Positions 42,809-51,432 of a stretch of DNA of 64,000 nt are shown one piece after another. Numbering within the stretch: the stretch's first letter is position 1; every line of letters starts with the position of its first letter. The position numbers were made by a program, and so were the translations under genes. Source of the stretch: DATBRV01 sp036560145. Lineage in GTDB: Bacteria; Myxococcota_A; UBA9160; SMWR01. The notes below the pieces were generated by a model that was given only the letters and a program-made list of their open reading frames with translations, was not told where the DNA came from and did no database searches. The stretch is from the NCBI GenBank assembly GCA_036560145.1, contig DATBRV010000011.1:1-64000 (forward strand), written 5' to 3'.

Positions 42809-43468
42809 CTACCGCGGCTGGCGCGAGAGGGCGGCGGCGAGCCAGCGCCAGGCGGCGGCGGGCGTCGGGGAGAGGACGAAGAGGCGGCCGCGCACCCGGC
42901 GCAGCTGGCGGCCGCGCGCGCGGGCCGCCAGCTCGTCGAGGATCCGCAGGGCCCGGTCCCGCGCGCCGATGCTCGCCAGCAGGCCGGCGAGCTCGAAGCC
43001 CGGCTCGAAGGCGGTCGGCTGGATCTTGCGCGCGCGCTGGAGCAGGGTGAGCGCATCCCCCCGCGTGCGGCGGGAGCGCAGGCGCCGGGAGCCGTCGACC
43101 AGCGCGTTCACGGCATCGACCGGCCGCCCGCGCGACACCTCGAGGTCGGCGAGCGCGAGCCAGAGACGGTGCTCCTTCGAGAGGTACAGGCAGGCCTCGC
43201 GGTAGACCCCGATCGCCTGGTCGACGAAGCCCTGCTGGCTGAGCTGCCCCGCGGCGCGGCGATAGCTCTCCCAGGCGTCCGCGGGCCGCCGGGTGCGCGC
43301 CAGCAGCGGCGCGATCCGGCGATGTACGAGCACGTCGTTCGGGTCGACCGCGAGGATCTCCTGGTAGAGGGCGATCGCGCGCTTGTGTCGCCGGCGGCCG
43401 GCGGCGCGCATCGCCCGGTCGAGAATCCGGGAGCGATCGTAGGAGCGCTTGCGGCCGAACCATCCCAT
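42809..43468 (-). CDS. tetratricopeptide repeat protein
   Basis: A 219-residue soluble protein with about four TPR-type helical repeats: 'RHKRAIALYQEILAVDPND', 'ADAWESYRRAAGQLSQQGF', 'DQAIGVYREACLYLSKEHRL' and 'ARDRALRILDELAARARG'. The N-terminus MGWFGRKRSYDRSRILDRA is basic and shared with similar proteins that precede membrane or secretion machinery. It has no signal. It lies 48 bp downstream from nothing convergent and is on the same strand as the importer; no functional link is visible. Confidence 0.75.
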   Translation of the reverse strand: MGWFGRKRSYDRSRILDRAMRAAGRRRHKRAIALYQEILAVDPNDVLVHRRIAPLLARTRRPADAWESYRRAAGQLSQQGFVDQAIGVYREACLYLSKEHRLWLALADLEVSRGRPVDAVNALVDGSRRLRSRRTRGDALTLLQRARKIQPTAFEPGFELAGLLASIGARDRALRILDELAARARGRQLRRVRGRLFVLSPTPAAAWRWLAAALSRQPR

Positions 43469-43591
43469 GCCCCGCCTTATCGGTGGGCCGGGCGCCGCGT
43501 TCAAGACCCCGGCGGCGCCATCGCGTCCGGCTGATTCGGGGGGGCAGGGGCGGGGCGGGCCTCGATCGCCGCGAGCCGGCCGACGGAAGCG

Positions 43592-43915
43592 TCATCCGAG
43601 GATGGCGAACGCGATCGCGGCGCCGATCGACCACGCGACCAGGACGTTCAGGGCCATCAGCACGAGCCGCGCGGGAAGGCGGAGGCCGGCGAGCATCGGA
43701 TACACGGGGCCGCTCAGTACGCTGAGGGCGACGAGGTAAGGCACCCCCTTGAGGGTGAGCATCGAGAAGAAGCCGCTCGACTCCGCCTCGATCGTGAAGA
43801 GGCCGGTCGCCACACCGAGCCACGGCGCGATCACGAATCCCAGCAGCGCGGTTCCGAAAAAGACGAGCAGGCCGTATCCGGCGGCGTGAAGGTAGCTTCG
43901 GGTCTCGAAGCTCAA
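43592..43915 (-). CDS. small four-helix membrane protein
   Basis: A 107-residue protein with three to four hydrophobic segments: 'AAGYGLLVFFGTALLGFVIAPWLG', 'GVPYLVALSVLSGPVYPML' and 'LVLMALNVLVAWSIGAAIAFAI'. No family is recognised. The TTG at 43915 is the best available start, without a strong ribosome-binding site. It follows the StyC/HAB-mutase-like gene by 19 bp and is probably co-transcribed with it. Confidence 0.5.
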   Translation of the reverse strand: MSFETRSYLHAAGYGLLVFFGTALLGFVIAPWLGVATGLFTIEAESSGFFSMLTLKGVPYLVALSVLSGPVYPMLAGLRLPARLVLMALNVLVAWSIGAAIAFAILG

Positions 43916-43934
43916 CGGCGGCTCGCGCTGCGGG

Positions 43935-44354
43935 TCACGTGGCGGCTCGCCGATGTAGCCCCCAGAGCACGAGAGCTGCGCACAGCAATGGCGCCACGAC
44001 GCCGCCGATCGGGCTGATCCGAAGGATCGTCTCCGCCCAGGGCGACGCTTCGAAGCCGGCCCCGGCGAGGATCGGCTGGCTCGCCCCGACGATCGCGGAA
44101 AACAGCGGAATCCCCCAGTTCGCGTAGGCGCCGACGACGCCCGTCGCGTACGCGCACGTCGCCGCGCGACCCTCGAGGCCGAGTCGCGGCCACGCAACTC
44201 CGAGAACGATCAGGAAGATCGCGTTGACGACCCCTTCGACGTGCGCCGCGACCCCCATGCGGGGATTCTCGAGCGCATACGCCGCCAGGCCGGTAAGGAG
44301 CCCGAGCAGGTAGAGGGCAAAGCCGTGCCGAAGCAGCCGCTGCTCGCGGTCCAT
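43935..44354 (-). CDS. hydroxylaminobenzene mutase / styrene-oxide isomerase-like membrane protein
   Basis: A 139-residue four-helix membrane protein. 'LENPRMGVAAHVEGVVNAIFLIVLGVAWPRLGL' resembles the conserved N-P-R...A-H-x-E-G-x-x-N core of hydroxylaminobenzene mutases and the heme-dependent styrene-oxide isomerase, where the His binds heme. 'AYANWGIPLFSAIVG' and a Pro-Trp 'ASPWAE' also fit. The ATG at 44354 follows a perfect GGGAGG 8 bp upstream. The family call rests on recalled motif similarity and is moderate. Confidence 0.55.
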   Translation of the reverse strand: MDREQRLLRHGFALYLLGLLTGLAAYALENPRMGVAAHVEGVVNAIFLIVLGVAWPRLGLEGRAATCAYATGVVGAYANWGIPLFSAIVGASQPILAGAGFEASPWAETILRISPIGGVVAPLLCAALVLWGLHRRAAT

Positions 44355-44416
44355 GGAAGGGCCTCCCATGAAGGTGTCGCCCGGGAAGCAGCCTACTCCC
44401 GCCGGGCCCGCGGCGC

Positions 44417-45124
44417 TCACACCAGGCCGAGGGCGAGAGCGACGAAGCCCGGCCCCGACAATCCGGCGTGCAGGAAGGCCGCGAGCCAGGTGTTTCGCCG
44501 TCGCTGCGCGATCCAGGGAACCAGCACGAGGCTCGGCAGCAGGACGAGCAGGTTTCCCAGCCCGAAGGCGGTGTGGAACGCGCCCCAGAGAGCGGCGTTG
44601 AGAAGCCAGGCGCGCTCGCCCAGACGGGCCTGCATGCGCGGCAGCGAGATGCCCCGCCAGACGAGCTCCTCGCCCAGGATGTTGATGGGCCAATACACGG
44701 TCCACAGACCGAGCATCCACAGCCGGGGGCCGACCAGCGGTTGCACGTGCCGCGAGAACGGCGGATTGGGATCGAGGCCCAGCAGGAAGCACGAACGGAA
44801 CGCGGCTGCGCTTCCGAGCGCGATGCCGAGCAGCCCCAGCCAACCCCAGCGCCAGTCGGCCGACGAGGGTCGGCGCAGACGGAGCCGATCGATCCAGTGC
44901 TGGCTGCGTCGCTCTCCTCGCAGGATCCGCGAGCCGCCCACGAGGATGGGTGCGAAGACCAGCGGCAGGGCGAGCAGCATCCAGGCGGCCATGGGATCCA
45001 CGCCGGCCGCCGACAGCGCCGGCACGCCCCACCCGACGACGCCAGCCACCAGGCAGCCGCCTCCCAGGAAGAGGGCTACGTCGGGAAGCAGGCTGGGCGG
45101 CTCCGGTCGGGCGCCGTCGCTCAT
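44417..45124 (-). CDS. CPBP family intramembrane glutamic endopeptidase
   Basis: A 235-residue membrane protein of the CPBP (CAAX protease and bacteriocin-processing) family. The catalytic motif is 'LGEELVWRGI' (E-E-x-x-x-R), followed by the conserved His residues in 'LWGAFHTAFG' and 'AAFLHAGLSGP'. Seven to eight helices are predicted. These enzymes cleave near or inside membranes in peptide processing or stress roles; the substrate here is unknown. It is followed by the MAPEG gene upstream on the same strand with 9 bp between. Confidence 0.85.
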   Translation of the reverse strand: MSDGARPEPPSLLPDVALFLGGGCLVAGVVGWGVPALSAAGVDPMAAWMLLALPLVFAPILVGGSRILRGERRSQHWIDRLRLRRPSSADWRWGWLGLLGIALGSAAAFRSCFLLGLDPNPPFSRHVQPLVGPRLWMLGLWTVYWPINILGEELVWRGISLPRMQARLGERAWLLNAALWGAFHTAFGLGNLLVLLPSLVLVPWIAQRRRNTWLAAFLHAGLSGPGFVALALGLV

Positions 45125-45133
45125 CGGTTGCGC

Positions 45134-45562
45134 TCACCCCTGCGCAAGCGCGACGCCGGTGACGATGCAGATCCACAGGAGCAGGAGCACGGCCCAGCTG
45201 GAGAAATACGCCGCGATCCGGTGCTGGAGCTGGTTGCTTCCCGTGTGGATGTAGGTGTGCGCGCAACGCAGCGCGACGTAGAGCCAGGCGAGGCCGATCA
45301 CGAGCGTGGTGGCCTGTCCCGTGACCATGGCCGACACGCAGGCGACGTAGAACAGGGTCGGGGCTTCGAAGAGATTGACGAAGTGACGCGCCAGCTTCGC
45401 GGAGGCCTCGGGCTCGCTCCCGTTCTGATAGGTCTTGAAGTACGCAGGGTTCACCGCGCCTTCGCGGACGAAGCGAACGCGCGTGCGGAAGAGCCTCACC
45501 AGGGTCGAGAACGTGAGGAGCACCATCGCGAACATGGGATAGATGAGCGAATGATCCTTCAT
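45134..45562 (-). CDS. MAPEG family membrane protein
   Basis: A 142-residue four-helix membrane protein. 'MFAMVLLTFSTLVRLFRTRVRFV' , 'HFVNLFEAPTLFYVACVSAMV' and 'GLAWLYVALRCAHTYIHTGSN' match the MAPEG family (PF01124), which includes glutathione transferases and eicosanoid enzymes. The 'FEAPTLFY' and 'R.AH..IHTGSN' residues are the usual conserved positions. Bacterial members are mostly of unknown substrate. It is co-directional with the CPBP protease. Confidence 0.85.
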   Translation of the reverse strand: MKDHSLIYPMFAMVLLTFSTLVRLFRTRVRFVREGAVNPAYFKTYQNGSEPEASAKLARHFVNLFEAPTLFYVACVSAMVTGQATTLVIGLAWLYVALRCAHTYIHTGSNQLQHRIAAYFSSWAVLLLLWICIVTGVALAQG

Positions 45563-45628
45563 TTTGTCGGCTCCTCGTGCGGTCGTCGGTCGGTCATCTC
45601 TCCGAGCAGCCGCTCGGCCCCCTGGCGA

Positions 45629-46324
45629 TCACGGCAGCAGCCAGGCGTACCCTTCGCGCAGGGCCTTGCGGCCGCCGCTCTCCAGGATCTCGCCGTGGGC
45701 GACCACGACGCGATCGAAATCCCAGGCGAGGATGCGCTCGAGGCTTTGCCGCGCGGCGACGCGATCTCGGATCAGGAAGGGATCCAGCCTGGACGGACCG
45801 AAGCGCCCGTAGCTCCGGATCAGCTTCATGAGCAGCCGTGTCGGCGCCGCCGCGCGCGGGCCGAAGTTGAAGGCGAGATCGCACAGGATCAGCGTGCGGC
45901 TGGCGCGGTGGAAGAAGGTCACCTCGTTCTCGTACGGCCTCCCGCGGAAGAAGGTCTGCTGCACCTCGTCCCGCCATTCCTCGGGCGCGTCGTCGCCGAG
46001 CACCGCCTCGAAGCGGAGGTCGGGGCGCTTGCGCTCGAGCCCGGGCCCCACCCAGAGGCGCGCCTCCGGGTAGACCTTCGCGACCTCGCCCGCGTACAGG
46101 TGATGGACGCGATTGGGCGCGACCACGTAGCGGACGCGGCCGAGCGCATCGAGCTCCGCGCGCAGCCCCTCGTCGAGAGCGACCGGGGAGTGGAGCAGCA
46201 GCCGACCGCCGGAGAGCCGGATCACGGTCATCCGGGTTCCCACCGGCAGCCCGTAGAAGGTCTGCGGCCGATCCGCGACCCAGAGGTCCTTCGCCAACGC
46301 CCTCAGAGGATCGAGCGGGCTCAC
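45629..46324 (-). CDS. DUF4336 family metallo-hydrolase-like protein
   Basis: A 231-residue soluble protein. 'LWVADRPQTFYGLPVGTRMTVIRL' and 'RVRYVVAPNRVHHLYAGEV' followed by 'YPEARLWVGPGL' match DUF4336, a beta-lactamase-fold relative of unknown activity. 'RVVVAHGEILESGGR' near the C-terminus is the second conserved His region. GTG at 46324, 1 bp after the upstream stop, is the chosen start and makes it an operon partner of the carboxymuconolactone decarboxylase-like gene. Confidence 0.75.
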   Translation of the reverse strand: MSPLDPLRALAKDLWVADRPQTFYGLPVGTRMTVIRLSGGRLLLHSPVALDEGLRAELDALGRVRYVVAPNRVHHLYAGEVAKVYPEARLWVGPGLERKRPDLRFEAVLGDDAPEEWRDEVQQTFFRGRPYENEVTFFHRASRTLILCDLAFNFGPRAAAPTRLLMKLIRSYGRFGPSRLDPFLIRDRVAARQSLERILAWDFDRVVVAHGEILESGGRKALREGYAWLLP

Positions 46325-46325
46325 G

Positions 46326-46904
46326 CTAGGCGCCTTCCTCCCGTGCAGCATCGATCCATGCGGGCGCCTCGAATCCGGCATCCAGCTCGACCTGGAGCGA
46401 ATTGAGCGCGGTCGCGATCAGCGTGTATTGGCCGATCGTGAAGACGATGTCGAGGAGTTGCTTGTGGCTGAAGTGGGCGGCCAGGGTCTTCCATGTCTCT
46501 TCGGCGATCCGACCGTCGTTCCTGGTTTCGAGACAGGCCCGCAACAGGGCGGCCTCGCTGCTCGACCAGGAAGCGTGATCCGGCCCCGACTCGATTCTCG
46601 CGACTTCGTCCGAGGTGAGCGCGCGAAGCGCCTCGCTGATCCTGGCGTGGTGCGACCAGGGGTAGATGGCTCGCCAGGCGAAGGAAGTCCCGAGGATCAG
46701 GAGCTGGCGATCCCGTGCGGGCAGGGACGAGTTCGGCATGACGTGCACGGCAAACGGCAGCCAGGCCGCGTAGAGATCCGGATGCGCGCCGAAGGTGAGG
46801 TGCATGTTGGGAACGTATCCGCCGAGCGATTCGATTCGCTCGAACTCGGCCTCGGAGCGCGGATCCGCCTGGCGGCGCTCGATCGGCGGGATGCGCGCCT
46901 TCAT
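46326..46904 (-). CDS. carboxymuconolactone decarboxylase family protein without CxxC
   Basis: A 192-residue helical protein of the CMD/AhpD fold. 'LPARDRQLLILGTSFAWRAIYPWSHHARISEALRALTSDEVARI' aligns with the family core, but the redox CxxC is replaced by W-S-H-H. 'HKQLLDIVFTIGQYTLIATALNSL' matches the C-terminal helix. Without the Cys pair it is not a peroxidase of the AhpD type; decarboxylase-like or unknown activity is possible. It directly precedes the DUF4336 gene. Confidence 0.75.
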   Translation of the reverse strand: MKARIPPIERRQADPRSEAEFERIESLGGYVPNMHLTFGAHPDLYAAWLPFAVHVMPNSSLPARDRQLLILGTSFAWRAIYPWSHHARISEALRALTSDEVARIESGPDHASWSSSEAALLRACLETRNDGRIAEETWKTLAAHFSHKQLLDIVFTIGQYTLIATALNSLQVELDAGFEAPAWIDAAREEGA

Positions 46905-46924
46905 TCGTCCTCCCGGGCGCTTCG

Positions 46925-47302
46925 TCAGGCCGCGCGCTTCGATGCCGCGGCCGTGCGGATCGAAAGCACGAGGCCCGCGAGCGCGATGGCGTACAGGATT
47001 CCCTTGACGAAGACGACCGTCGCGGTCGCGAGCCCGGAGACGTCCTGGGCCGCGCCGCGCTCGAGCTGGCCGAAGAAGCTGCCGTAGAGCCCGCCGCACA
47101 GGACGGCCCAGGCGGCGACCAGCAGCACCGGTCCGTTTTGCTTCCGGCGCGAGACCGCGCGCGCAGCGTACAGCAGCAGCGCGCCCGCGATGAAGTCGTC
47201 GACGTAGCCGGAGATGGTTTCGAAGTTGGTGCGGCGCCGGAGCGCCTCGAGCAGGGGAAGCGCGACTCCCATCGCGTAGGCAGCGGCCAGCTCGAAACGC
47301 AT
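46925..47302 (-). CDS. small membrane protein
   Basis: A 125-residue protein with four hydrophobic segments: residues 4-20, 36-52, 60-78 and 92-114. 'RRTNFETISGYVDDFIAGALLLYAA' lies in the first loop. No named family is recognised. It is first of the unit running through the CMD and DUF4336 genes on this strand, with 20 bp to the next gene. Confidence 0.6.
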   Translation of the reverse strand: MRFELAAAYAMGVALPLLEALRRRTNFETISGYVDDFIAGALLLYAARAVSRRKQNGPVLLVAAWAVLCGGLYGSFFGQLERGAAQDVSGLATATVVFVKGILYAIALAGLVLSIRTAAASKRAA

Positions 47303-47420
47303 GCGCCCCTCCCGATGCCGGATCCTAGCCCTTCAGGCGCTTCGTGAAGAAGGCCAGGATCTCGGGACCGCCGTCGCAGCCAGGGTGCTAGGCTGGATTC
47401 TCGCGACGCCCGGAGGAGCC

Positions 47421-47855
47421 GTGGGTCTTGTACGCGCCGAGATCGAGATCGACGCCCCGGCCGAGCGGATCTTCGACATCCTGACCGACCTGTCAGCCTA
47501 CCCCGAGTGGAATCCCTTCACGCCGCGGGTCGAATCGACGCTGCGCCGGGGCGATCCCGTGCACCTCTACGTCCGGCTGCGCGGGGAGCGGCTCGCACAC
47601 CGCGTCGAGTACGTCACCCAGCATGACCGGCCGTCGCGCCTGTGCTGGGGGACGACGATCGGCCCGCGCTTCCTGCTCCGGGCGGAGCGATGCCAGACGC
47701 TCACGCCCATCGACGAACGCCGGACCCGCTTCGTGAACCAGGACGTTCTGCGCGGCTGGCTCGCGCCCCTCGTGATGCTCGCCTACGGCGGCGCCATGCA
47801 GCGGGGCTTCGAGTCGGTCGCCACCGCGCTCAAGAAGCGCGCCGAGTCGAGCTAG
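47421..47855 (+). CDS. SRPBCC family (START-like) protein
   Basis: A 144-residue polyketide cyclase/SRPBCC fold protein. It begins 'VRAEIEIDAPAERIFDILTDLSAYPEWNPFTP', the canonical family start, and ends with the long helix 'AYGGAMQRGFESVATALKK'. These bind hydrophobic ligands in a helix-grip cavity. GTG at 47421 follows GGAGGA (47412-47417). It is divergent from the membrane gene at 46925 and 14 bp before the DUF1214 gene, so probably in one operon with it. Confidence 0.85.
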   Translation: MGLVRAEIEIDAPAERIFDILTDLSAYPEWNPFTPRVESTLRRGDPVHLYVRLRGERLAHRVEYVTQHDRPSRLCWGTTIGPRFLLRAERCQTLTPIDERRTRFVNQDVLRGWLAPLVMLAYGGAMQRGFESVATALKKRAESS

Positions 47856-47869
47856 CGAAGGAGCCCCCC

Positions 47870-48970
47870 TTGTCCGATCAAACCGCCGCGCAGCGCCTGA
47901 TGTCCGGGAAATCCTGGGAGGAGTTCTGCGACACGTTGAAGAGCGCCGGCAAGACCATCCTCGCCGAGGGCTCGCCCGAGAATCCGCTGGATCGCGCGGA
48001 GGGCTTCCGGTATCTGAGCCGCCTCGCCCGCGCCGCCCTCGAGACCTTCGTCGAGCACGCGGATCCGCTCGCGCCCGTCCTGCACCGCCCGGTGCACGAG
48101 ACCGCGAAGATCGGCGCCGACAATCCGGACAACTACTACCAGCACGCGACCCTCAGCGGGAAGCACGAGTACCGGATCACCGGCACGCGCGGCACGATCC
48201 ACTATCTGGATTTTGCGACGCAGTCGAGCGGCGTCGCGAGCTCCGGCAGCTCGCGCCAGGGGGGGCACCTCGACGCGGCCGATCTCGAGATCGGGCCCGA
48301 TGGCCGCTTCGAGATCCTGCTGAGCTGCGAGCCGAAGAAAGGCAACTGGCTGGCGATGACGCCCGACACCACCGCGCTGATCGTGCGCCAGACCTACCTC
48401 GACCGCGATCGCGAGCAGCCCGCGCAGCTCCGGATCGAGCGGCTCGGCGGCGACGGCAAGCCGACGCCCCTCACCCCGGAAGCGCTCGACGCCGGATTCA
48501 AGGCCGCCGCGGGTCTCGTGGTGGGCTGCGCCGCGCTCTTCTCGGGCTGGGCCCAGGGCTTCCAGAAGCACACCAACCAGCTTCCGAAGTTCAGCGACGC
48601 CATCTCGATGGGGGCCGGCGGCGACCCGAACATCGGCTACTACCACAGCTACTGGAAGCTCGGCCCCGAAGAGGCGCTGCTGATCGAGGTGATGCCGCCC
48701 GCCTGCGAGCACTGGAACTTCCAGCTCGACAACCACTGGATGGAATCCCTCGACTACCGCCACCACCGCATCCACATCAACAAGCACACCGCGCGGTACC
48801 AGCGAGACGGCAGCGTGCGGATCGTGGTGGCGCACCGCGATCCCGGCGTTCCGAACTGGATCGAGACCGCCGGCCACTCGCAGGGCACCATGTGCTTCCG
48901 CTGGATCCGCGCCGATGCGCATCCCCAGCCGGCGACGCGGGTCGTGAAGCTCTCGGAGCTGGAGGCTTGA
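47870..48970 (+). CDS. DUF1214 domain protein
   Basis: A 366-residue soluble protein. The C-terminal part 'YYHSYWKLGPEEALLIEVMPPACEHWNFQLDNHWMES' is the DUF1214 signature (PF06742), a domain of unknown function with conserved Trp, His and Asn. The N-terminal 100 residues are helical. It starts at TTG 47870 after GAAGGAG (47857-47863). Its stop overlaps the sulfotransferase start by 4 bp. The coupling suggests a shared pathway, possibly steroid or lipid modification; that is inference. Confidence 0.8.
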   Translation: MSDQTAAQRLMSGKSWEEFCDTLKSAGKTILAEGSPENPLDRAEGFRYLSRLARAALETFVEHADPLAPVLHRPVHETAKIGADNPDNYYQHATLSGKHEYRITGTRGTIHYLDFATQSSGVASSGSSRQGGHLDAADLEIGPDGRFEILLSCEPKKGNWLAMTPDTTALIVRQTYLDRDREQPAQLRIERLGGDGKPTPLTPEALDAGFKAAAGLVVGCAALFSGWAQGFQKHTNQLPKFSDAISMGAGGDPNIGYYHSYWKLGPEEALLIEVMPPACEHWNFQLDNHWMESLDYRHHRIHINKHTARYQRDGSVRIVVAHRDPGVPNWIETAGHSQGTMCFRWIRADAHPQPATRVVKLSELEA

Positions 48971-50220
48971 GCGCCGCGCCCGCCGCCGGATTCCAGCCCC
49001 CGCCGTTCCCGCTTCCGGTGCGGGTCGCGCTCACGGGCTGGCGCGCCCTGCAAGAGCTGGGACTGGCGCGGACCTCCCTCGACGAGGCGTCGCTGCTCGC
49101 GGCGGCGCGGCGCGAGAGCGGCCTGCGAGATCTTGGCGACGAGTCCTTTCGGGGGCCGCTGCGCCAGCTGCTCGCGTCGTTGGAAGAGGAAGCCCACCTG
49201 CATCCGCTCGGCCGGCTGCTGCTCCGCCAGAGCCTGGTGCGCGCGCTGGTGAACCGCCTGCGCATCGAGGATCTCTGTCGCCGGCATCCGGAGATCGGCG
49301 AGCTGCCGGTCCGGGAGCCCGTCTTCGTGCTCGGGCTTCAGCGCACCGGCACCACCCTGCTGCACCGTCTGCTGACCTGCGAGCCCGCCCTTCGCCCGCT
49401 GCTCTCGTGGGAGGCGCTCAACCCGGCGCCATTTCCGGGTGTCATCCCGAGCGGAGGCCGCGACCCTCGCATGCGCCTCGCCGAAGTCGCCGAGCGCGGC
49501 CTGCGCTACCTCGCGCCGGAGTTCTTCGCGATCCATCCCGTCGAGGCGCACGCGCCGGAAGAGGACGTGCTGCTGCTCGACCTCAGCTTCATGAGCCCCA
49601 CGGCCGACGCCACCCTGAGCGTTCCCCGCTACTCGGCCTGGCTGCGCGCCACCGATCAGCGCCCGTCGTACCAGATGTTCCGCCGCGCGATCCAGTTGTT
49701 GCTCTGGCAACGCCCCGGCCGCTGGCTCGGCAAGACCCCCCACCACCTCGAGAACCTCGACGCGCTGCTGGGCGTCTTTCCCGACGCGAAGGTGATCCAG
49801 ACCCACCGCGACCCGGTGCGGGTGGTGGCGTCGTACGCGAGCATGATGGCCCACGGCCGGGCGATTTTCAGCGACCGCGTCGACGCCCGCGCGGTCGGCG
49901 CGCAGCTCGCCGGCCAGGCGGTGCGCGCCGTGACGCGCGCGATCTCGGTGCGCGACGCCGCGGCCTCTGGCGCGTTCCACGACGTCGCGTATCCGGACCT
50001 GCTCGCCGACCCGTTGAAGGAGATCCGGCGCATCTACGATTTTCTCGGGTTCTCGCTCGCGCCCGCGACCGAAGCCTCCATGCAGCGCTGGCTCGCCGCG
50101 AACCCCCAGAACAAGCGCGGCGTTCACCGCTACCGCCTCGAGGACTTCGGCCTGGACCGCGCGCAGCTCGAGCGGAGCTTCGAGCCCTATCGCCAGCGTT
50201 TCGGCGTGGCCGCCGAATGA
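48967..50220 (+). CDS. sulfotransferase family protein
   Basis: A 417-residue PAPS-dependent sulfotransferase-like protein (PF13469 type). The 5'-phosphosulfate loop is 'PVFVLGLQRTGTTLLHRLL', followed by 'LLSWEALNPAPFPG' and the 3'-phosphate-binding region 'VIQTHRDPVRVVASYASMM'. 'DFLGFSLAPATEASMQRWLAAN' is the usual C-terminal helix pair. The TTG start at 48967 overlaps the DUF1214 stop. Acceptor unknown; relatives cluster with lipid catabolism genes. Confidence 0.87.
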   Translation: MSAAPAAGFQPPPFPLPVRVALTGWRALQELGLARTSLDEASLLAAARRESGLRDLGDESFRGPLRQLLASLEEEAHLHPLGRLLLRQSLVRALVNRLRIEDLCRRHPEIGELPVREPVFVLGLQRTGTTLLHRLLTCEPALRPLLSWEALNPAPFPGVIPSGGRDPRMRLAEVAERGLRYLAPEFFAIHPVEAHAPEEDVLLLDLSFMSPTADATLSVPRYSAWLRATDQRPSYQMFRRAIQLLLWQRPGRWLGKTPHHLENLDALLGVFPDAKVIQTHRDPVRVVASYASMMAHGRAIFSDRVDARAVGAQLAGQAVRAVTRAISVRDAAASGAFHDVAYPDLLADPLKEIRRIYDFLGFSLAPATEASMQRWLAANPQNKRGVHRYRLEDFGLDRAQLERSFEPYRQRFGVAAE

Positions 50221-50230
50221 GGAGGTGCGC

Positions 50231-51082
50231 GTGAGCGACATGCAAGGCCGCGTCTGCCTGGTGACCGGTGCCACCGACGGCCACGGCCGCGCGGTCGCCC
50301 GCGCGCTCGCAAAGCGGGGCGCCGACCTCGTAATGCTCGGACGCAGCCCCGAGAAATGCCGCCGCGTGCAGGCCGAGATCGCCGCCGAGAGCGGCGGCAA
50401 GAGCCCCGAGGTCCTGCTCTGCGATCTCGCCTCGCGCGAAGCGGTCGACCGCGCCGCCTCCGAATACCTCGCCAGCGGCAGGCCGCTGCACGTGCTCGTC
50501 AACAACGCGGGCCTTGTCAGCCAGACCCGCGAGTGCAACGCCGAGGGAATCGAGCTCACCTTCGCCGTCAACTACCTCTCGATGTTCCAGCTCACCCTGC
50601 GCCTGCTGCCGCGCCTGCTGGAGAGCGCCCCCGCGCGCATCGTGAACATCTCCTCCGACACCTATCGCATGGCCACGCTCGACTTCGCGGACCTCCAGCT
50701 CGAGCGCGGCTACTCCTTCATGCGCGCCTACGGCCGCTCCAAGCTCGCCATCACGTACTTCACGCTCGAGCTCGCCCGCCGCCTCGCAGGCCGCGGCGTC
50801 ACCGTGAACGCCGTCGATCCGGGGCCGGTTGCGTCGAACATCGGCGCCAACAACCCGGGCCTCGCCTACCGGATCGTCGCGCCGATCATCCGCCGTCTCT
50901 TCCCCAGCCCGGAGCGCGCCGCGCGCACGGCCCTGATGCTCGCCACCGACCCGAAGCTCGAAGCGGAGACCGGCGGCTACTACCGCTCCCTCCGGAGGCG
51001 GGAGCGTCCGCTGGTGTTCGACACGGCGACCAGCGACCGGCTGTGGCGACTCAGCGCCGAGCTGACGCGCGTTTCGATGTGA
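50231..51082 (+). CDS. short-chain dehydrogenase (retinol dehydrogenase-like)
   Basis: A 283-residue SDR. 'VCLVTGATDGHGRAVARALA' has the cofactor motif with His in TGxxxGHG, then 'VLVNNAGLVSQTRE', 'RIVNISSDTY' and catalytic Y-x3-K in 'RAYGRSKLAI'. 'AVDPGPVASNIGANN' follows. The layout resembles the retinol dehydrogenase/WWOX-like group acting on hydrophobic alcohols. GTG at 50231 is preferred because GGAGG (50221-50225) is 5 bp upstream. It overlaps the following small membrane gene by 4 bp. Confidence 0.87.
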   Translation: MSDMQGRVCLVTGATDGHGRAVARALAKRGADLVMLGRSPEKCRRVQAEIAAESGGKSPEVLLCDLASREAVDRAASEYLASGRPLHVLVNNAGLVSQTRECNAEGIELTFAVNYLSMFQLTLRLLPRLLESAPARIVNISSDTYRMATLDFADLQLERGYSFMRAYGRSKLAITYFTLELARRLAGRGVTVNAVDPGPVASNIGANNPGLAYRIVAPIIRRLFPSPERAARTALMLATDPKLEAETGGYYRSLRRRERPLVFDTATSDRLWRLSAELTRVSM

Positions 51083-51432
51083 GGAAGATCCTGGCGTTCG
51101 CCTGCGTCGTCGAGGTCGGCACCGGCCTCGCCCTGATGATCGATCCTGCCCTCGTCGTGAGGGCGCTGCTGGGCGCGATGATCTCCCCGATCGGGACGCT
51201 GCTCGGCCGCTGCTTCGGCATCGCGCTGCTCTCGCTCGGAGTCGCGTGCTGGCCGGGCCGGCTGCACGTCGCGAGCGGCTCGCCCGCCGTCCGGGCGATG
51301 CTGATCTACAACGCGCTGATCGCGTTGTATCTCGCCTACCTCGGAACCATCGCGCATCTGGGCGGCGCGCTGCTCTGGCCGGCCGTCGTGCTGCACGGCG
51401 TGGTGGCGGGACTACTCCTGAATCGCCGCTGA
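51079..51432 (+). CDS. small four-helix membrane protein
   Basis: A 117-residue hydrophobic protein with four helices: residues 3-18, 40-58, 70-90 and 94-113. The segment 'GRCFGIALLSLGVACWPGRL' and 'RAMLIYNALIALYLAYLG' suggest a small uncharacterised family found alongside lipid genes. GTG start overlaps the SDR stop. Its 3' end overlaps the convergent gene by 21 bp. Confidence 0.6.
   Translation: MRKILAFACVVEVGTGLALMIDPALVVRALLGAMISPIGTLLGRCFGIALLSLGVACWPGRLHVASGSPAVRAMLIYNALIALYLAYLGTIAHLGGALLWPAVVLHGVVAGLLLNRR

Noticed and set aside
47481..47496. CTGAC-GTCAG inverted repeat similar to the TetR operator
   Set aside because: It lies inside the SRPBCC coding sequence at a conserved protein segment and lacks the outer AT bases of the operator arms.
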